The notes under the pieces were generated by a model. The model saw nothing but the letters and a program-made list of their open reading frames with translations, made no database searches and was not told the origin of the DNA. A stretch of 64,000 bases of DNA from Antedon mediterranea (Eukaryota > Echinodermata > Crinoidea > Comatulida > Antedonidae): contig NC_092675.1 of NCBI RefSeq assembly GCF_964355755.1, positions 28,418,912 through 28,482,911 of the forward strand. Reading direction: 5' to 3'. The translations under genes and the position numbers were made by a program. Of the stretch, positions 13,501 to 26,365 are shown piece after piece (positions within the stretch are counted from its first letter, which is position 1; every line of letters starts with the position of its first letter).

Positions 13501-13600
13501 TATAGCCAATGCAGTTATAACCAATATATCAAACAGGGAAACCTTTTTTTTTTATTAAATTTGAGCTCAGCTCGTATTATGTTTCGACAATCACGAGTTA
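10570..13600. other. Intergenic DNA, no gene seen
   Basis: The frame continues open from 10573 to 10863 after a single TAG, but that stretch looks non-coding. A C-rich patch at about 13190-13330 (runs of CCCC, few G) stands out from the surrounding AT-rich DNA and may be a repeat relic. Nothing else is supported. Confidence 0.35.
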
Positions 13601-13602
13601 AG

Positions 13603-13767
13603 CGTGGTTCCCTTCCGATAATTGTGTTTGCCCCCGCCTGCGTGAAATCAAATCTGCGATGTTTGCTGCATTGTTACGTCGTCGGTTCCCACTTGTTATA
13701 TTACGCAATACAGCACTTTGGGTCAAAACCTCGCTGCGTTACGTTGCGTCGCTAGTGGGAACCACGC
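13603..13767. mobile_element. GCKTGGTTCCCACTAG foldback MITE, long subfamily
   Basis: The left end reads GCGTGGTTCCC and the right end CTAGTGGGAACCACGC. The interior includes an internal GGTTCCCACTTG and a GCAATACAGCACTTTG stretch. It is the reverse-orientation counterpart of the copy at 42357-42541, sharing the internal GTGGGAACCGACGACG block. Any open frame here is incidental. Confidence 0.7.
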
Positions 13768-13771
13768 TTTA

Positions 13772-16700
13772 GAATAATTTGATTGTTGAGATGGAGACGT
13801 AAATGAAACTCATCATGTTTCTGACATAGCTCATCTTAAAACATAACATATTGTATTAATTAGTATCGCTTGATCGATGTCTACTAACCATAATGATTTC
13901 GCGTGCCTCGTGTTACTAATAATAATCGTTTATATTTATAAGGGCTAGCATAAAAATTAATATTAGTAGTGTACCATGGTTTGCCTGAGTGATTACTATG
14001 CTTAATGATTCAGTCAGAGAAGCCTATAAAAACATTCATTATTTAATCAATAGATATATAGGTATAGGCTCATGGAGTAATAATAATTACTCCAAGATAG
14101 GACTAAGTTATTTTAGCTCTCATCTCAGCACTTTTTAGCTTCCGTGCATATCGAAAAAACAGCATAAAATAGAATGAAAAATTCCTTGATCGACTGCAGT
14201 TTTTCCAATTATATATAAGCCTCATACATTTTATGTTATTTAACTTTAATGTATTAAGCAACGTATGTTTTATCTACACTCTAAGCGAGTTCAATCTTGC
14301 ATCGTCTTATTGCCTCTATATGCCTACATCACTCTAAAGTACCCAAGTCCATTAGGGCAATGGTCATTAGGTTATTGTTGTACCGCAGTAGTTTTCTACG
14401 TATTCACCGTATTTGTGATTAGATATAGCAATTTGATTATTTCTTCAATATATCTACACAGACCTTGCCTCGAGTCGTACCCTCGGCGCCGCTGCCGTAC
14501 CGTATATTACGCACAGCCGACACAAACCTACACACTTGGAAATGCCAACGGTTTCGATTGTTTTTCACCGATTATACATTTATACATTTCCATCTTATTA
14601 AGATAATTGAACATAATTCTAGCATGGGAGCCGCAACGCATCCTTGTTGGATCCATGGCGAGTACGCTATAACACTCTATGGAACGCCATTACCATCGTC
14701 TCCTGTTGCGAAGGTTGTTTCAAAAGTCATTACGTCAACCCACAGAACAGACAACGGCGTTTCATACTGCAGCATGTCGATTATAACGCGCGTAGTTTCC
14801 TCTTTATTGCTTTCACACTTGTTTGTTCTTTTGGATTGTATTTCAGCAATGTTCAATAAATCGTGACATTTCGTTCTGTTGACAAAAAATCATTCCATTA
14901 TCACAATTTGAACAGCAATTAACTGTAACCAAAAGAGATAGTCCATCAAGACAAAAATGAGAAAATCTATGTGTAAATAAGGTAATTCGAGAATTCGAAC
15001 TTGTGCTAAAAAATTACGCGTTTGTAACTAGACACTTAGACAAAACTAGGCCTACGTACGATCAATCAGTATGTAGAGTGTATGACTAGGCCCGCCCTAT
15101 TTAACTATTTTTCAAGTGGTTTTTTTTTTTCATATATGAAGCAATAACTGACATTAATTGAAGCCTTCTACTTCAAGTCTGTTTTGTTTTAATCAAGAAC
15201 GACCGATTAATGAATCGGCATGTAATTTCACAGACCTTGCTTGTTCGTTCACAGCTGTAGTTATATAAAAGTAAATTACGTTTTGATTTCTATAGGGGGC
15301 GTTGTTGTGTTTTTTGCAGACTATGTCGGAAATGATAAGTATTAGGCTACTGTATCAACGATTATTATTGAAAACATTACAACAATTGTTGGGGTGGTGT
15401 CCCTAACCTACATTGCGGTTAATTTGAAGTATGAATTATCGACATTATCCTACTTTAATTGGGCTAAAAATTAACATCATTTCTAACTTTGAATAGGCCT
15501 AAGAGATTGGTATCATAGAAATATATCCCTTAAGTATCCCGTGACGTACACATTTGAATTCCAAGCATTTTATATGTAAATCCTGACTCATATTCGGATG
15601 ATGAGAACATTGTATTAGTGATCATCTTTGATGAGTCATATTGCATATAATATCACGAACACAAGGAAGATCATAACAAAACAACGCTAAGCCCTATAAC
15701 ATGCAGCTTTAATATTCTGTATACAACCTCAGATTAAAATCATAATGAGTAAAATTAAAAAATGACAAATATGAATAATTATGTAAATTGTATGAATAAA
15801 TGCTTGAGGGATTAATTGATTGGAATTTTAATTATGATAATATATCAATTACAAAAATGTTATGACAGAGAAGTTTTTTAAAACGGAATATATAAAAATG
15901 AAAGAAATAAATTGGAAATGGAAGCACAGTATCAGCTCGTTACCATCCCACGCACGACTATAGGACTGCTTAAACGAGGCTCTGCACGTAATAATTATAA
16001 TAACGATAGTGATGAGGATGATGATACTGATGATGATGATTATATATCAGTATATCACCTAAGTAAACCTAAGTAATAATTAATTAAACAATAATGTTAT
16101 GCAATTTACATTAGTTGTTTGCAATTTCTCTTGTTTGAATATGACGTCATGGTTGTAGATTGTTATTATTCCTTTGTTATTAACTGTGTTAAGACTTTTT
16201 GTCTCCTACACAACATAACGTAACTCAGTATTGTTGAATCGGTTTCTTAATTTGAAACATCGCGACCTCCACTTTGGATGCTACTTTTGATCACGGTCGA
16301 TGTTTCCGAATGTTTTAAAAGATTTAAAAGGCTTTAGTGTCTTTTTATTATCAAGACAGATTTAGGTTAACGTTATATGGATAAAGAGGGCGCGTGGATG
16401 CTTAGTGTTTTTGCTAAATAGCATGGATCGCCACCAGCAGTACATGTTTTACGGCATGATTTTTAAAAAACTTTTTTTAGTTTTGACAAATTATCATAAA
16501 CGAATTTTATTCGATTAAATGAATATTTTATAATTTTTATAGCATTTTTATCAGTCCTTTTAATGTATTTTATCTATTTTTAACTTGTGAATTATTTTAC
16601 AAAGCTTTAAATCTATACATTTTCTTTTCTTTTTCTCAATTTTCAGATTTTAAATGTTTTTAGGAAACCAAGCTTTATTGTTTATAGGTTATTCTAATTT

Positions 16701-17647
16701 TCTCTGTTACGTTTTGTTTTATTTGTTTCCGTTTTAATTTATTTTATTGTTTTATGAGAATTTCGAATAAAGTCAATCATTTACATCTTTTTAAATTGTA
16801 CAACCAACTTTTTTTTTCTCAATTTATATAAAGACGAATAAGATGATATTGTACTATGTTTTCAGTGCCATCATCACTTTTCAACAACTAACGATTTTCT
16901 GAGGTGTCTACTTAATGTGTCAGGCGCCATCAAGTTGTTCCTAACGTTTTTGAAGAATAATATTTCCACGTTAAATTAGTATTATAGTGCCCTCTGTATT
17001 TTCTACATTTTACCCTCTATTTTTAAAAAATTAATCAAGTTTACTTTTTTTTTTTCTATCAAAGTTAGTTCATAGCTGTGATTATTATTTAACTAATACA
17101 TTATTTGTTACTCGAAAATATCTGGAAAAAAATAATAATATAATATGTATAAATTGACGATTTTACTTTTGATTCCTAAAAAAAGTGAGTAGATCGTATA
17201 ATGTAGGCCTACGAATTTATGATTTTTTTAAAGACTTTCTCTTTTTTAAAATAAATGTTGAATAATAATATTATATGCCATAAATAATGTTAACAGACAA
17301 TGTTTTAAATGTTAGTGCTATGTAATTATATTTACTGTTAAATGCACTGTTATTAACTGTGAACAGTAACAAATAACAACCACGGATCTGCAGTGAGAGT
17401 GTGGATATTCACACATATGATTTCATTCGGTTCTCTAAACTTTCAATCAATGTATATTTAACCGACAGTAACCATGGCAAATGCGAAGGCGTGTGTTATG
17501 TTATTTACTGGCATTTTATAGACACGTTATATCAATGTTTTGTATCGTTAGTTACAGTAGTTCTTAAGTTCAATTCTTTTAATGTATAAATAACTGAGAA
17601 AAATAGATAACTGACACGTTATTCAAAGTCAAACGTAACATTTATTT
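13772..17647. other. Intergenic DNA, no gene seen
   Basis: AT-rich DNA. Overlapping frames of 113 and 133 codons occur around 14265-14866. They compete with each other and have neither domain signals nor a start context that would favour one. Short A/T-only runs and GAT-rich microsatellite-like stretches (about 16000-16040) are present. No gene is supported. Confidence 0.35.
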
Positions 17648-17883
17648 ATAACGACCAGTTCCCATCAAACGTGCATTTATAACAGTTTTTATATCTTAAA
17701 TTTGTTAGCTACGGCCAAACAAGGCAAAGCTTGAGATGCAGCAAATAAAACTGAAAAAGAAAAACAGGACAGGACAAAACTGTACCGTAGCTAACGAATT
17801 TTAGTTTCAGAGTAGGGCCTACCGACTAATTTAAGATATAAAAACTGTTATAAATGCACGTTTGATGGGAACTGGTACGTTAT
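17648..17883. mobile_element. Long foldback element with 48-bp perfect arms
   Basis: The arm at 17655-17702 (starting CCAGTTCCCATCAAACG) is the exact reverse complement of 17828-17875. The pairing continues outward with one inserted base (ATAACG... / ...CGTTAT) and resumes inward at GTTAGCTACGG 17704-17714 and CCGTAGCTAAC 17788-17798. It has no coding capacity. This is either a MITE or a recent inverted duplication. I could not define a target-site duplication with confidence. Confidence 0.7.
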
Positions 17884-18716
17884 CCCAGAGTTTTGGACCA
17901 GTGAACTAAATACTAGGCCTATGTAATAGACGTACAGTAGTTTTGTAAAATGGAATACGTATTTGGTTAGTGCTCCGAGTTTTGTGATTATGTATGATTG
18001 AAACTAAATAAATCATCAAATTGTGAATTGTGAGCAAATTCGGCCATGAAAAAAGAAAAAAAAACACTTTCTCAATAAAGACACCAATGTGTTGATCCTT
18101 CAGTCCCGTCCCATCTAATGTTATTATCAATCAATTTACTAATTTACTTTGTTAAATAGAATCCATGTTTATTATGTAACGGACGTTGAGTGGTCTCTCT
18201 TCCCTATAAAGATTATAAACTAGGAACGTACGTGCATTTTATACTATGGAGCTTGTTTGAAAATGATTGGCATTTGTACTTAATATGTTGTGCTTAAACA
18301 CTTTACTGTGTTCACGTTTCATGAATGTGTCATGTATAATTGTATGGATTTAGTGAACATGTCCATACATGATTCACTACCGTTAAACTAGGACGTTACA
18401 TTTTTAAATGGTTTAAAGGTTAACCTGCTATAAACAATGAAACGTGTTGATGTATTATTTGTTTGGTTAAAAATAATTTTAAAAGTTTATTCACTGGTCT
18501 TTCTGACCTAATAAATGAGAACGTTTTTGTAATCTCTAGATGATTTGCAAAAAAAGTACCGTAATACCGTACCGTCACTTTTCAATTACTTCATTTTTTA
18601 TTTATTTTGGGGTTAATTATTAGGGTGTGTGCCATACAAAGGTGAGGAATCGACGGCTGTAATTAATGTTCGTTTTTATTTGCGCGTCGCTGTGCGCACT
18701 TGCGCTTTCCTTTCAC

Positions 18717-18790
18717 TTGCGTTTCTCTAATGTTCATTTGCGTTTCTCTAATGTTCATTTGCGTTTCTCTAATGTTCATTTGCGTTTTCA
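18717..18790. repeat. 21-bp tandem repeat, about three units
   Basis: The unit GTTTCTCTAATGTTCATTTGC repeats head to tail from 18721, with a partial fourth unit. The copies are essentially identical, which suggests recent replication slippage. Confidence 0.85.
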
Positions 18791-18988
18791 TTGTATTCAC
18801 GTTTAACCCGTTTATCTGGCATTGTTTGTTCTGTGATGTAGCGTTATATGTGTATGATTCGTGGAACTGGACTGAATAAAATAATAGATGTAGACAGTAC
18901 TACATTTTACGCACACGATAGACCTAATGCTAAATCACGGAAACCAGAAACGTAACAGTACTACGTCAGGCAAAAGCATGGGAAGGCT

Positions 18989-19122
18989 AAAGCTCAGTTC
19001 CTTTGTAGTTGGAGGCAATGACTTAGCGACGCAAGGCGGTTGACCAATCACAATCGCGTCATGATTTGTCAAACGGCTTGCGTTACGCTTACGCTATACG
19101 TTGCGTCCTAGTGAGAATCAAA
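18989..19122. mobile_element. GCKTGGTTCCCACTAG MITE, diverged copy
   Basis: The left end is degraded (GCTCAGTTCC). The interior keeps GACGCAAGG and GGTTGACCAATCACAA, and the right half reads TTGCGTCCTAGTGAGAATCAAAC. The order of words matches the 177-bp copies at 42547 and 53012. Confidence 0.6.
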
Positions 19123-19363
19123 CGGAATAGCCAATTATCTGTTCGTTCTAATTATTTGATGTAATCTTGTTTACGTCAATTTCGTTTAACGCATAACTAC
19201 TTAAGTACAATCAAGTAGCTTCCATTTTACAGAAATTAAATCGTATTGAGGTAAAAGGTGTGAAGTACATTGATCAGGGCAGATGCAGTCACTTGATAAC
19301 AATGCTATTTTGGGTACAAGAGACCCGACCAAATTATCACTCGAACCCGAGGAGACATAATTA

Positions 19364-19391
19364 GGGTTGGTGGGGGTGGGGGGGGGGGGGG
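19364..19391 (+). repeat. G-rich tract, possible G-quadruplex
   Basis: Consecutive G runs (GGG, GG, GGGGG and a final run of about 14) are separated by single or double T. This meets the usual pattern for a potential quadruplex. Confidence 0.5.
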
Positions 19392-20473
19392 TTTAGGATA
19401 TAGATATCAAACATATTACATTGTATTATAATACAAAGGTAGTAAAGCCGATTAAAATTAATTATAAAATTGATTAAGACAAAAATACCAAGGGAAAATG
19501 CCTTTCATTGAGCGCCTGAACTAGGTGCCTGTGTAACGAAAGCTGACCCATCCTTCATATAGAATGGTGTTCATTGCTCTAATTACGTGTGTGATGGATG
19601 GGTGTAGAAAATGTCTGAATATTATTAAATCCCACATATTGCCTACATATTCGATTTCTTATGTATTTTCCTGTTCCAATTCTTTCTTTCCCCATTCATA
19701 GCGAACATTGGTCCATATGTGTCTCGTGTCCCTAGAGAACCAATCTGATTGGTTCCGACAATGTGCATTTCTTTTAAACGCTGATTGCTCGAGAATTTAC
19801 ATGTCTTTCAACAATATGTCTATAAATGACGATTCGTATCGTATCAGTATTGTAAAATTTCCTCAAAATTTTCCTTATAATAAATTAATAATGAATAAAC
19901 TATAATAAATAGAGCAATGAAAGATGTGTGTGTAGGCTATGGATATGGTTACGGATACAATGTAAACGCTGTTCAGAGCAGCACTAAAACAATGTTTTGC
20001 CGGGGGCAAACCAACAAGAATGTAGCCCAGCTTGAATCTCTTGAACCTATGAAGTTTTTTTAGAAAGAGGTTTGATTTTGAGGGTCTAATTTAGTCTTTA
20101 GCGTCAGAATGTCTGAAGAAGTTTTAGAAAAATGTAATGTTACTGTCAAAACAAAATGTAAAGAATGCATGTGATGTTTAATGTTGCATATTTTTTTATT
20201 TGTAAAATAAACATTGACATTTAATTCAATTCAACTTTTTTATCAACGGAGGTCCATCTCATCCAGCGCATTAATGCAGCGAAAACTCTTAATGTTATAA
20301 TTGCCCATCTTAATACACATTTTCCAATCTTCTCAGTTCGAGTCTCAGCCTAGGGCGATATTTTCATTCACGTATTATTTCTCATTCCACCTTAATTCAG
20401 CATTAATGTCGGGTGGTTTAGAGTTTTACTTTAGTTATTTGTTATTACTACAGTATTTCAGCTGAATGTTTGT

Positions 20474-20650
20474 CGAGATGAAGCCCTACTACATGAAGCC
20501 ATTTCACCTTATTTATCATTCATCAGTGTTACATGTCATTTTCAGCTGACTGTTATCGGGATGAAGCCCTGCTACATGACGTCCTTCGAAAAAGAAAACC
20601 CTTCTTAATGAGATGAAGTCCTTCTCGAGTTGAAGCCTTTCTCGAGATGA
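20474..20650. repeat. Degenerate short repeat (GATGAAGCCCT-like)
   Basis: Variants of GAGATGAAGCCCTNCTACATGA and of CTTCTCGAG recur several times in about 175 bases. The spacing is uneven, so this is an old or degenerate tandem repeat. Confidence 0.45.
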
Positions 20651-21262
20651 CTAGACAACCTTGACCAGAAATCAGAACAGAACATAACAAAATAAGAACC
20701 TCACTGAAGAATGGTTTAAAACAACTTATTTTTTAAACTCGTTTAATTTTCTGAAGTTGAATCACCTTTAATATACTAAAAAATGAACTCAAACGAATTA
20801 TCGATATTCAACACATTCTAGACTACTAAATCACATTAGAAGCCATTCCTCACGAGAGATGCTTCAAATTGGAGAGGGCAGAACCATGCCTTGAAATTGA
20901 ACCAAAAAAGGAAATCAAAGAAACGGCCTAAAGGCTATTTTATGCCATAGAAATGTAAGTAGGAACTTGAATGCTTTGCCTTCGGGGTAATTACAGGTCA
21001 TTAATTGAAATGTAAGCATATTTGATTTATCAGGAAATTAAATATAATTTGAAATGCATAATGTATAATGATAGAAATTAACATGTCGATAAAAGAAACA
21101 TCAAGAAATGACCTTATGTAAATGCACGGTATAATTGTGATGTTTAGACAGGTCACATGACGTATCATCATGAAAAGGGCACTACAGACATTAGGGTCTA
21201 TGAGTGTAGGCGATAAATCTTAAACCTTCAATTTCAATACGGCAGTTTTATGTACACACTAA

Positions 21263-21285
21263 GGTGGGGGGGGGGGAGGGAGGGG
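21263..21285 (+). repeat. G-rich tract, possible G-quadruplex
   Basis: A run of about eleven G is followed by GGG and GGGG separated by single A. Confidence 0.45.
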
Positions 21286-22464
21286 ATGACAAAAGGCCTC
21301 CTAATTCCTAGGAGTTTTAACAAATAATCTATATTGTTTTGACAACTCTTGTACCATAACCACTGTGTTGCCAATTCCCCCTAACTGCTATGGCAAATAG
21401 AGATTGGTCATAACTTTCTACCGTACATTATGAAGATGATAATGACATTATATATGGCAAATGGTAATATGCGCCCTCGACATCATAAACGTTGTACCGT
21501 AACATTACTCCTGAAACTGAAACATTAATTTTGTAGGCGCGGCATCACATTCAAAAATATCTATTGAAAAGAAACCTGGTTATATTAATACTGTTACTGT
21601 TAAATGATATAACCGATATGCATTCCACACCAGCCGAGTTAGACATGTATGATGAAGCAATCTATACTGGTAATCATGTCTGTATAATGAGTAAGGGTGT
21701 TATTGAAATTAGAATTGACAATTGAAATTATGTCGGTCGTTTTGTTCACATAATTATTGTCCTTTTGGTGTCGAATCGATTTATTCTATAGATATCATGG
21801 TGACGTATGTGAATACGTAGGCTAATTGCATTTCTTAAGATTATTTTGTTTTCTGATATTTTCACAGTTTAGAGACTGATGTAGGCATATTTTCATGGAC
21901 ATTCATTGTGTTTGTCTAAATACCTATTTCTTTCCTTCCGCTTTGATAAGGTCTAAGCCTAGGATACCCTTGTTATACACTGTTTTGGTCTCTGGTTTTA
22001 GTACGAGTATGCTATACCTACATAATTACTACATTTTCTGCCACCTCCGTCCACACACTTAGGCCTATGTTACTTTTGTAGATATTTTGACTTAAGTATA
22101 GTTATAGGCCTATTGTGTGTAGAATATAAATAAAAGAAAATGTTTCTCAGCAATGACTGTCTGGATAGAGTATAAAACTTCACATCTGTTGCAAGCAGAT
22201 CTGGTTGCAAGTGTCTAATTTTGCCAACAAAACAACTTTTCAACAGGGGGGTTAAACCCACATGGTGTACAGAGTTAAGTGATTTCATACTTAAACATGG
22301 AGTTATATTTATTGACACTGGGCGACTGTCATGAGGTGTTAAGGCGACGCATCGAGTACTAACTACATGTGCTGAAGGTTTAATTAAATCATTTTTATCG
22401 AAACCTTGAGAATTCTTAGAAAAAAACGTTTATTCTTTCATGTAGGCTTATTTTCTTTTTTTTT

Positions 22465-22482
22465 GGGATGGGGGGGGGGGGG
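22465..22482 (+). repeat. G-rich tract
   Basis: A GGG, AT, then about thirteen G. It directly follows a T run, so it forms a mixed homopolymer block. Confidence 0.4.
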
Positions 22483-24794
22483 TACATTTTATGTCTTATT
22501 ACCGGTATTAATAATTATTGACATCTTATTATGACCATATTAGGTCATTAATATTTAAAATTGTATTATACGATTATAAATTTTAAAAACTAGGCACTTT
22601 GATATGGCTAGGCCTATTGCTAATTGCTAGGTTTTATTATCAACTGATTTGATTTATACTTATGATACAAAGATCTTTGATAAAATTTAAACTTATTTAT
22701 ACTTATTTTAAATACTGCAGCTTTACTTGTATCCGGCACTTCAAAATTTGCTCTCACATTACACCAATTTTACATAAAGGAGAAGATTGAAATGTAGGCT
22801 TGAATTTCAAACTTGCAGTGCTCCAATAAGAGTAATATTGGGATTCCTCTCCTTGCAGAGCATGCCATCATGAACATTAGATATTTAAAACTCAGTTGTA
22901 ATATTACAATTTAAATATGGTACTCTCAGTACCAATCTATGTAATAAAAAATAATTTTATCATTTCGAGAATGTCGTCTTTTTAGATAAGATAATCTTGT
23001 CTTCAATCGTTAACTTTAGTTGAACTGTTTGAAATTGATTATACGGTGTTTTGCCATCGGGTAGCATCTTCAAATAGTCCCACTGGGATCTACACTGAAT
23101 CGAAAGTCACCAGGAAAAGAGTAAAAAACACAGCAGGAGTCATTTCTTTTTATATTGTATATATACTATTTGGCGTTTTCTAATGAATATGTGTGTGAAG
23201 ACGTTCAGACGTTTCTTCTTTCACAAAAGTATCATTTTAGAATTTATTCACAAATTATCAATATTAACCCTAGGATTCAGCTTTTGCGTTCCACAAATTA
23301 CAATGTGGTTTTAGTAAAATTGATAAATATTGCGAATCTTCTGCATTCTTTTCTAAGCCACACTTTACCAATTACGGTCTGGGTTCGGTAATTTAGTAGC
23401 ATTTCCAAAATAATTCATTTCATCTTAAGAAAGGTAGTTGTGTTGCCAAACCACGATTTTCAAATTATGTAGACGATTTAACTATCCCTAAATTGCAAAA
23501 ATGTTTGTTTTTGACAGCTTAGAGAAAAGGGACAATTTATAATTGGACAGTCATTAACACAATGTGGCTTGAGTTTAAACCTCGACGAGACCAAAGAATC
23601 TAGAATCTTTTATTAAAGGTTTCCGATTGAAACTTCGTGTAGGCCTAATTGTAATCCTAACAGAACAAACTAATTTATTTTAAGTCGTAATGTTACTGCA
23701 ACATACGTTATATAGATTCTTGGGACTTTAGCTATTTCCTCTTGGTCTGAACTGCTTGAAGCATGGGTACTTTACAAGTTGGGACAGGCAGACCAGTTTC
23801 GTGGTTCATTCTTCACCCTGTCTTATCGAGTTAGATTGTAAAGTAATAAGGAAAAGCGAACGTGATGAATTTACTTTCCGTGTTAACTCTGCAGTGTAAA
23901 CTATTCATTTAAATCCAATCATTTTGGAATTTTGAATATATACAGTTTCCGTGAAATTATCTGATTAACGACCAGGTGGGCATTCAACTACCGGTGATAT
24001 CTATAGGCTCTAATTTATTGGTGGGATAATGGTTCAACATGGGTTTGAAAACAAGGAAAACAGATTAGAAAAATTATAATAGTTGAGAAATATTCTATTC
24101 CATTTTAGATGTAGGCCTATATAGGAGGTCTGTAGATTTGAATAGAACTTCTGTTGAACATAAGAAGGAGAGAGAAGGGAAGAGAGGGGAGAAAGCAAAG
24201 ATAACATTAATATGATGCTGAAGACGATATCGCAAACGACGTGATGATGGTATTTGGTACAAAGAGCAAAATAGTTGATTTATGAAGCCTACTCTAGAAA
24301 GAGGACCAACACACTTGCTTATATTGGTCAACTATTTATTATGAATGGTTTAAGTTATACCAACATGTGTCAAATGTATGAAATAAATTATAAAAACGAG
24401 GTGGGTATAAGAAAATCCAATTGCCTGAATTACAGGAAGTACAATCGTCATTGACGAGTGTTTTCTTATTCGTATCTTTTAGAAAAATATACACACAATA
24501 TATATCGTTTCTTGACAACCAATCAGAAAGAAGAAACGAACATTTAGCATATAGTAAAGACACTTAAATTGTGATTTACTGTTTTATATATGCGTTATTT
24601 CAAATGTTTGTTATCAGAAAATAGTTGGTGGTATTTTAACCTATTAATTGCTGTTCCGTAAACATTGTGCAGAATAACGAGAGTAAAAAAGACATTTATT
24701 ACGATAGGTGCTACAGTTATGTATTTTAAATGAGTTAAGTTCAACATCCTATGTCTTGGACATACAGGTTTTGGTTCTACTTGGAAGAAACGCA

Positions 24795-24845
24795 ACACGT
24801 AGGTGGTGCGAACGCAAGTGGGTTGACCAATCACAAGGGTGACTT
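24795..24845. mobile_element. Fragment of the GCKTGGTTCCCACTAG MITE interior
   Basis: Only the internal words survive (CGCAAGTGGGTTGACCAATCACAAG). The family's terminal GGTTCCCAC is not present on either side, so this is at best a decayed fragment. Confidence 0.3.
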
Positions 24846-25121
24846 TTACAATACCAAATTTAAGAGGCGATATAATGATACAATTTAGAGATTTATATAA
24901 AACATTATTGTACACATTTTAAAAAAAGGAAATAAATTAGGCTGGAAATAAATGTCAGTTATCTTCTTATGAAATAATTTATGAAAACGCAAACAGAAAC
25001 ATTCCAAACATTTAAGATGTGCGATAATAATAGGCGTGGCTGCCTATACAGAATTGCCAATGCGAAAATAAATAATGTAAACAGGTTCATTAACAGAATG
25101 CGAACGATCTGAAACGTTGTT

Positions 25122-25250
25122 AAAGCTCTGACTACACTATCAAAGTTTGTGTGACAAAACAATGTAACCCTATTTGGCCATATCATTACCATATTTGAGC
25201 ACATCACACTTTTTTTTTGTCTAACAAGTTTGATAGTGTATAGATAGCTT
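25122..25250. mobile_element. MITE, AAGCTCTGTCTAYACTATCA family, copy 2
   Basis: It begins AAAGCTCTGACTACACTATCAAA and ends TTTGATAGTGTATAGATAGCTT. The inside has CATATTTGAGCACATCACAC, comparable to copy 1 (6119) and copy 3 (54055). No coding capacity. Confidence 0.7.
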
Positions 25251-25868
25251 CAGTTAGGTTATTATGAGGTAACCGACACCTACACTATATTCTATCAAAA
25301 AAAGGTGTTTGCATTGATTTATGTATCAAGTTGTCTTAAACGTAAACTTGGGCATATATTTGCCATCAAAGCTGGCTATAACACGTTTTTGCTAGACCAC
25401 AGTGATGACAAATAGCCTCTGAAGAACAGATTAATAGTATTATTTATTACTGTGGTTGTTGTTGTTGTGATATGGCACACACCACATAAACATAACAGAA
25501 GCATTTGCTGGAATTTAAGATAATAAATTGAATCCTTCCATTTTGTTTTCGTTGACGAGCTGTAAGGTAAACTGGTATCTTCCCTGATATATTAGCCTTT
25601 CATTCTGTATAGTGGTTTTAGAGGAGTTGGATAATAAAAATCTTGGTTGTGGTTTCTGGTCAATTTTTTCATTGAAGACAAAATGTAATATATTACACAT
25701 GTTCAAAGAATTTGGAACGTCAAGTCATCAACTAGTGGGCTGTAACTTACAATCGAAAACAATCAATTTATTTCATTTTTACCCATTACATTAATAACAT
25801 ACTACAGTAAGCAATAATTGTAATTTTTTTTTCAAAACGTCACAACATTTTATTTATTTCGGTATGAT

Positions 25869-25879
25869 AATGCAAATCG
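25869..25879 (+). repeat. Left target-site duplication of LINE insertion
   Basis: AATGCAAATCG is repeated exactly at 26355-26365, immediately after the poly(A) run of the LINE. Confidence 0.85.
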
Positions 25880-26354
25880 AAGAAGATTAACCAAATTCAC
25901 ACTAGAATCCGACTTGGTTTCAGCTGTCTCAATTCGCATTTATTCTTACATGGACTTCGGGACAATCCAAATTGTACTTGTGGCTTTAATGTTGAGAATC
26001 CGCTTCATTTCTTATGTTACTGCCCTAATTATAATACACAAAGAGATATTCTACTTGTAAGCGCTAACTCAATTATTGAGGATATCTTAGCCAAGGATTT
26101 TTCTTTAACATTTAATTTTACATTTTTAAGTGAAATTTTTATTTTTGGTTCCGATCTTCTTTCGAATTGTGAAAATGCTTTATTATTTTATTATGTACAA
26201 CAATTTCTTGTTAATTCTGGAAGATTTAATTGATGTTTCTGTTAGTTGTTTTAAAATGTTGTATTTGTTAATCTGAGGCGCCTTGAAGCTAAGATGGTTC
26301 CATCTTGTAAGGCGCCTCTGTGTAATATACTGAATAAAAAAAAAAAAAAAAAAA
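25880..26354 (+). mobile_element. 5'-truncated non-LTR retrotransposon (LINE) 3' end
   Basis: The insertion is bounded by an 11-bp duplication (AATGCAAATCG) and ends in AATAAA plus about 19 A, the signature of target-primed reverse transcription. An open frame with no start runs from the 5' truncation to a TGA at about 26233. It reads HTRIRLGFSCLNSHL, then CTCG, then NPLHFLCYCPNY. This is the C-terminal, zinc-knuckle-like region downstream of reverse transcriptase in many LINE clades (Jockey, I, CR1 and L2-like). Only about the last 118 codons and a short 3' UTR remain, so it cannot move by itself. The clade is not resolved. Confidence 0.85.
26275..26318 (+). other. Stem-loop in the LINE 3' UTR
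   Basis: GAGGCGCCTT at 26275-26284 pairs perfectly with 26309-26318. A second stem, AAGATGG / CCATCTT (26291-26297 and 26300-26306), nests in its loop. Its place just before the poly(A) tail is where LINE reverse transcriptases are known to recognise template RNA, so a recognition role is likely but inferred. Confidence 0.65.
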
Positions 26355-26365
26355 AAATGCAAATC
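26355..26365 (+). repeat. Right target-site duplication of LINE insertion
   Basis: An exact repeat of 25869-25879, directly after the A run. Confidence 0.85.

Larger units (their letters stand above)
17884..25121. other. Intergenic DNA with minor repeats, no gene seen
   Basis: This holds the diverged MITE at 18989-19122, a 21-bp tandem repeat at 18717-18790, three long G runs (19364, 21263, 22465) and a degenerate repeat near 20474-20650. All are listed separately. Several frames of 62-106 codons on either strand have no recognisable domain. Confidence 0.4.

Noticed and set aside
14265-14866. Overlapping 113- and 133-codon frames
   Set aside because: They occupy competing frames, have no domain, signal peptide or splice support, and the translations look random.
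20474-20650. CRISPR-like repeated units
   Set aside because: The units are degenerate, unevenly spaced and without unique spacers, in a eukaryotic genome.
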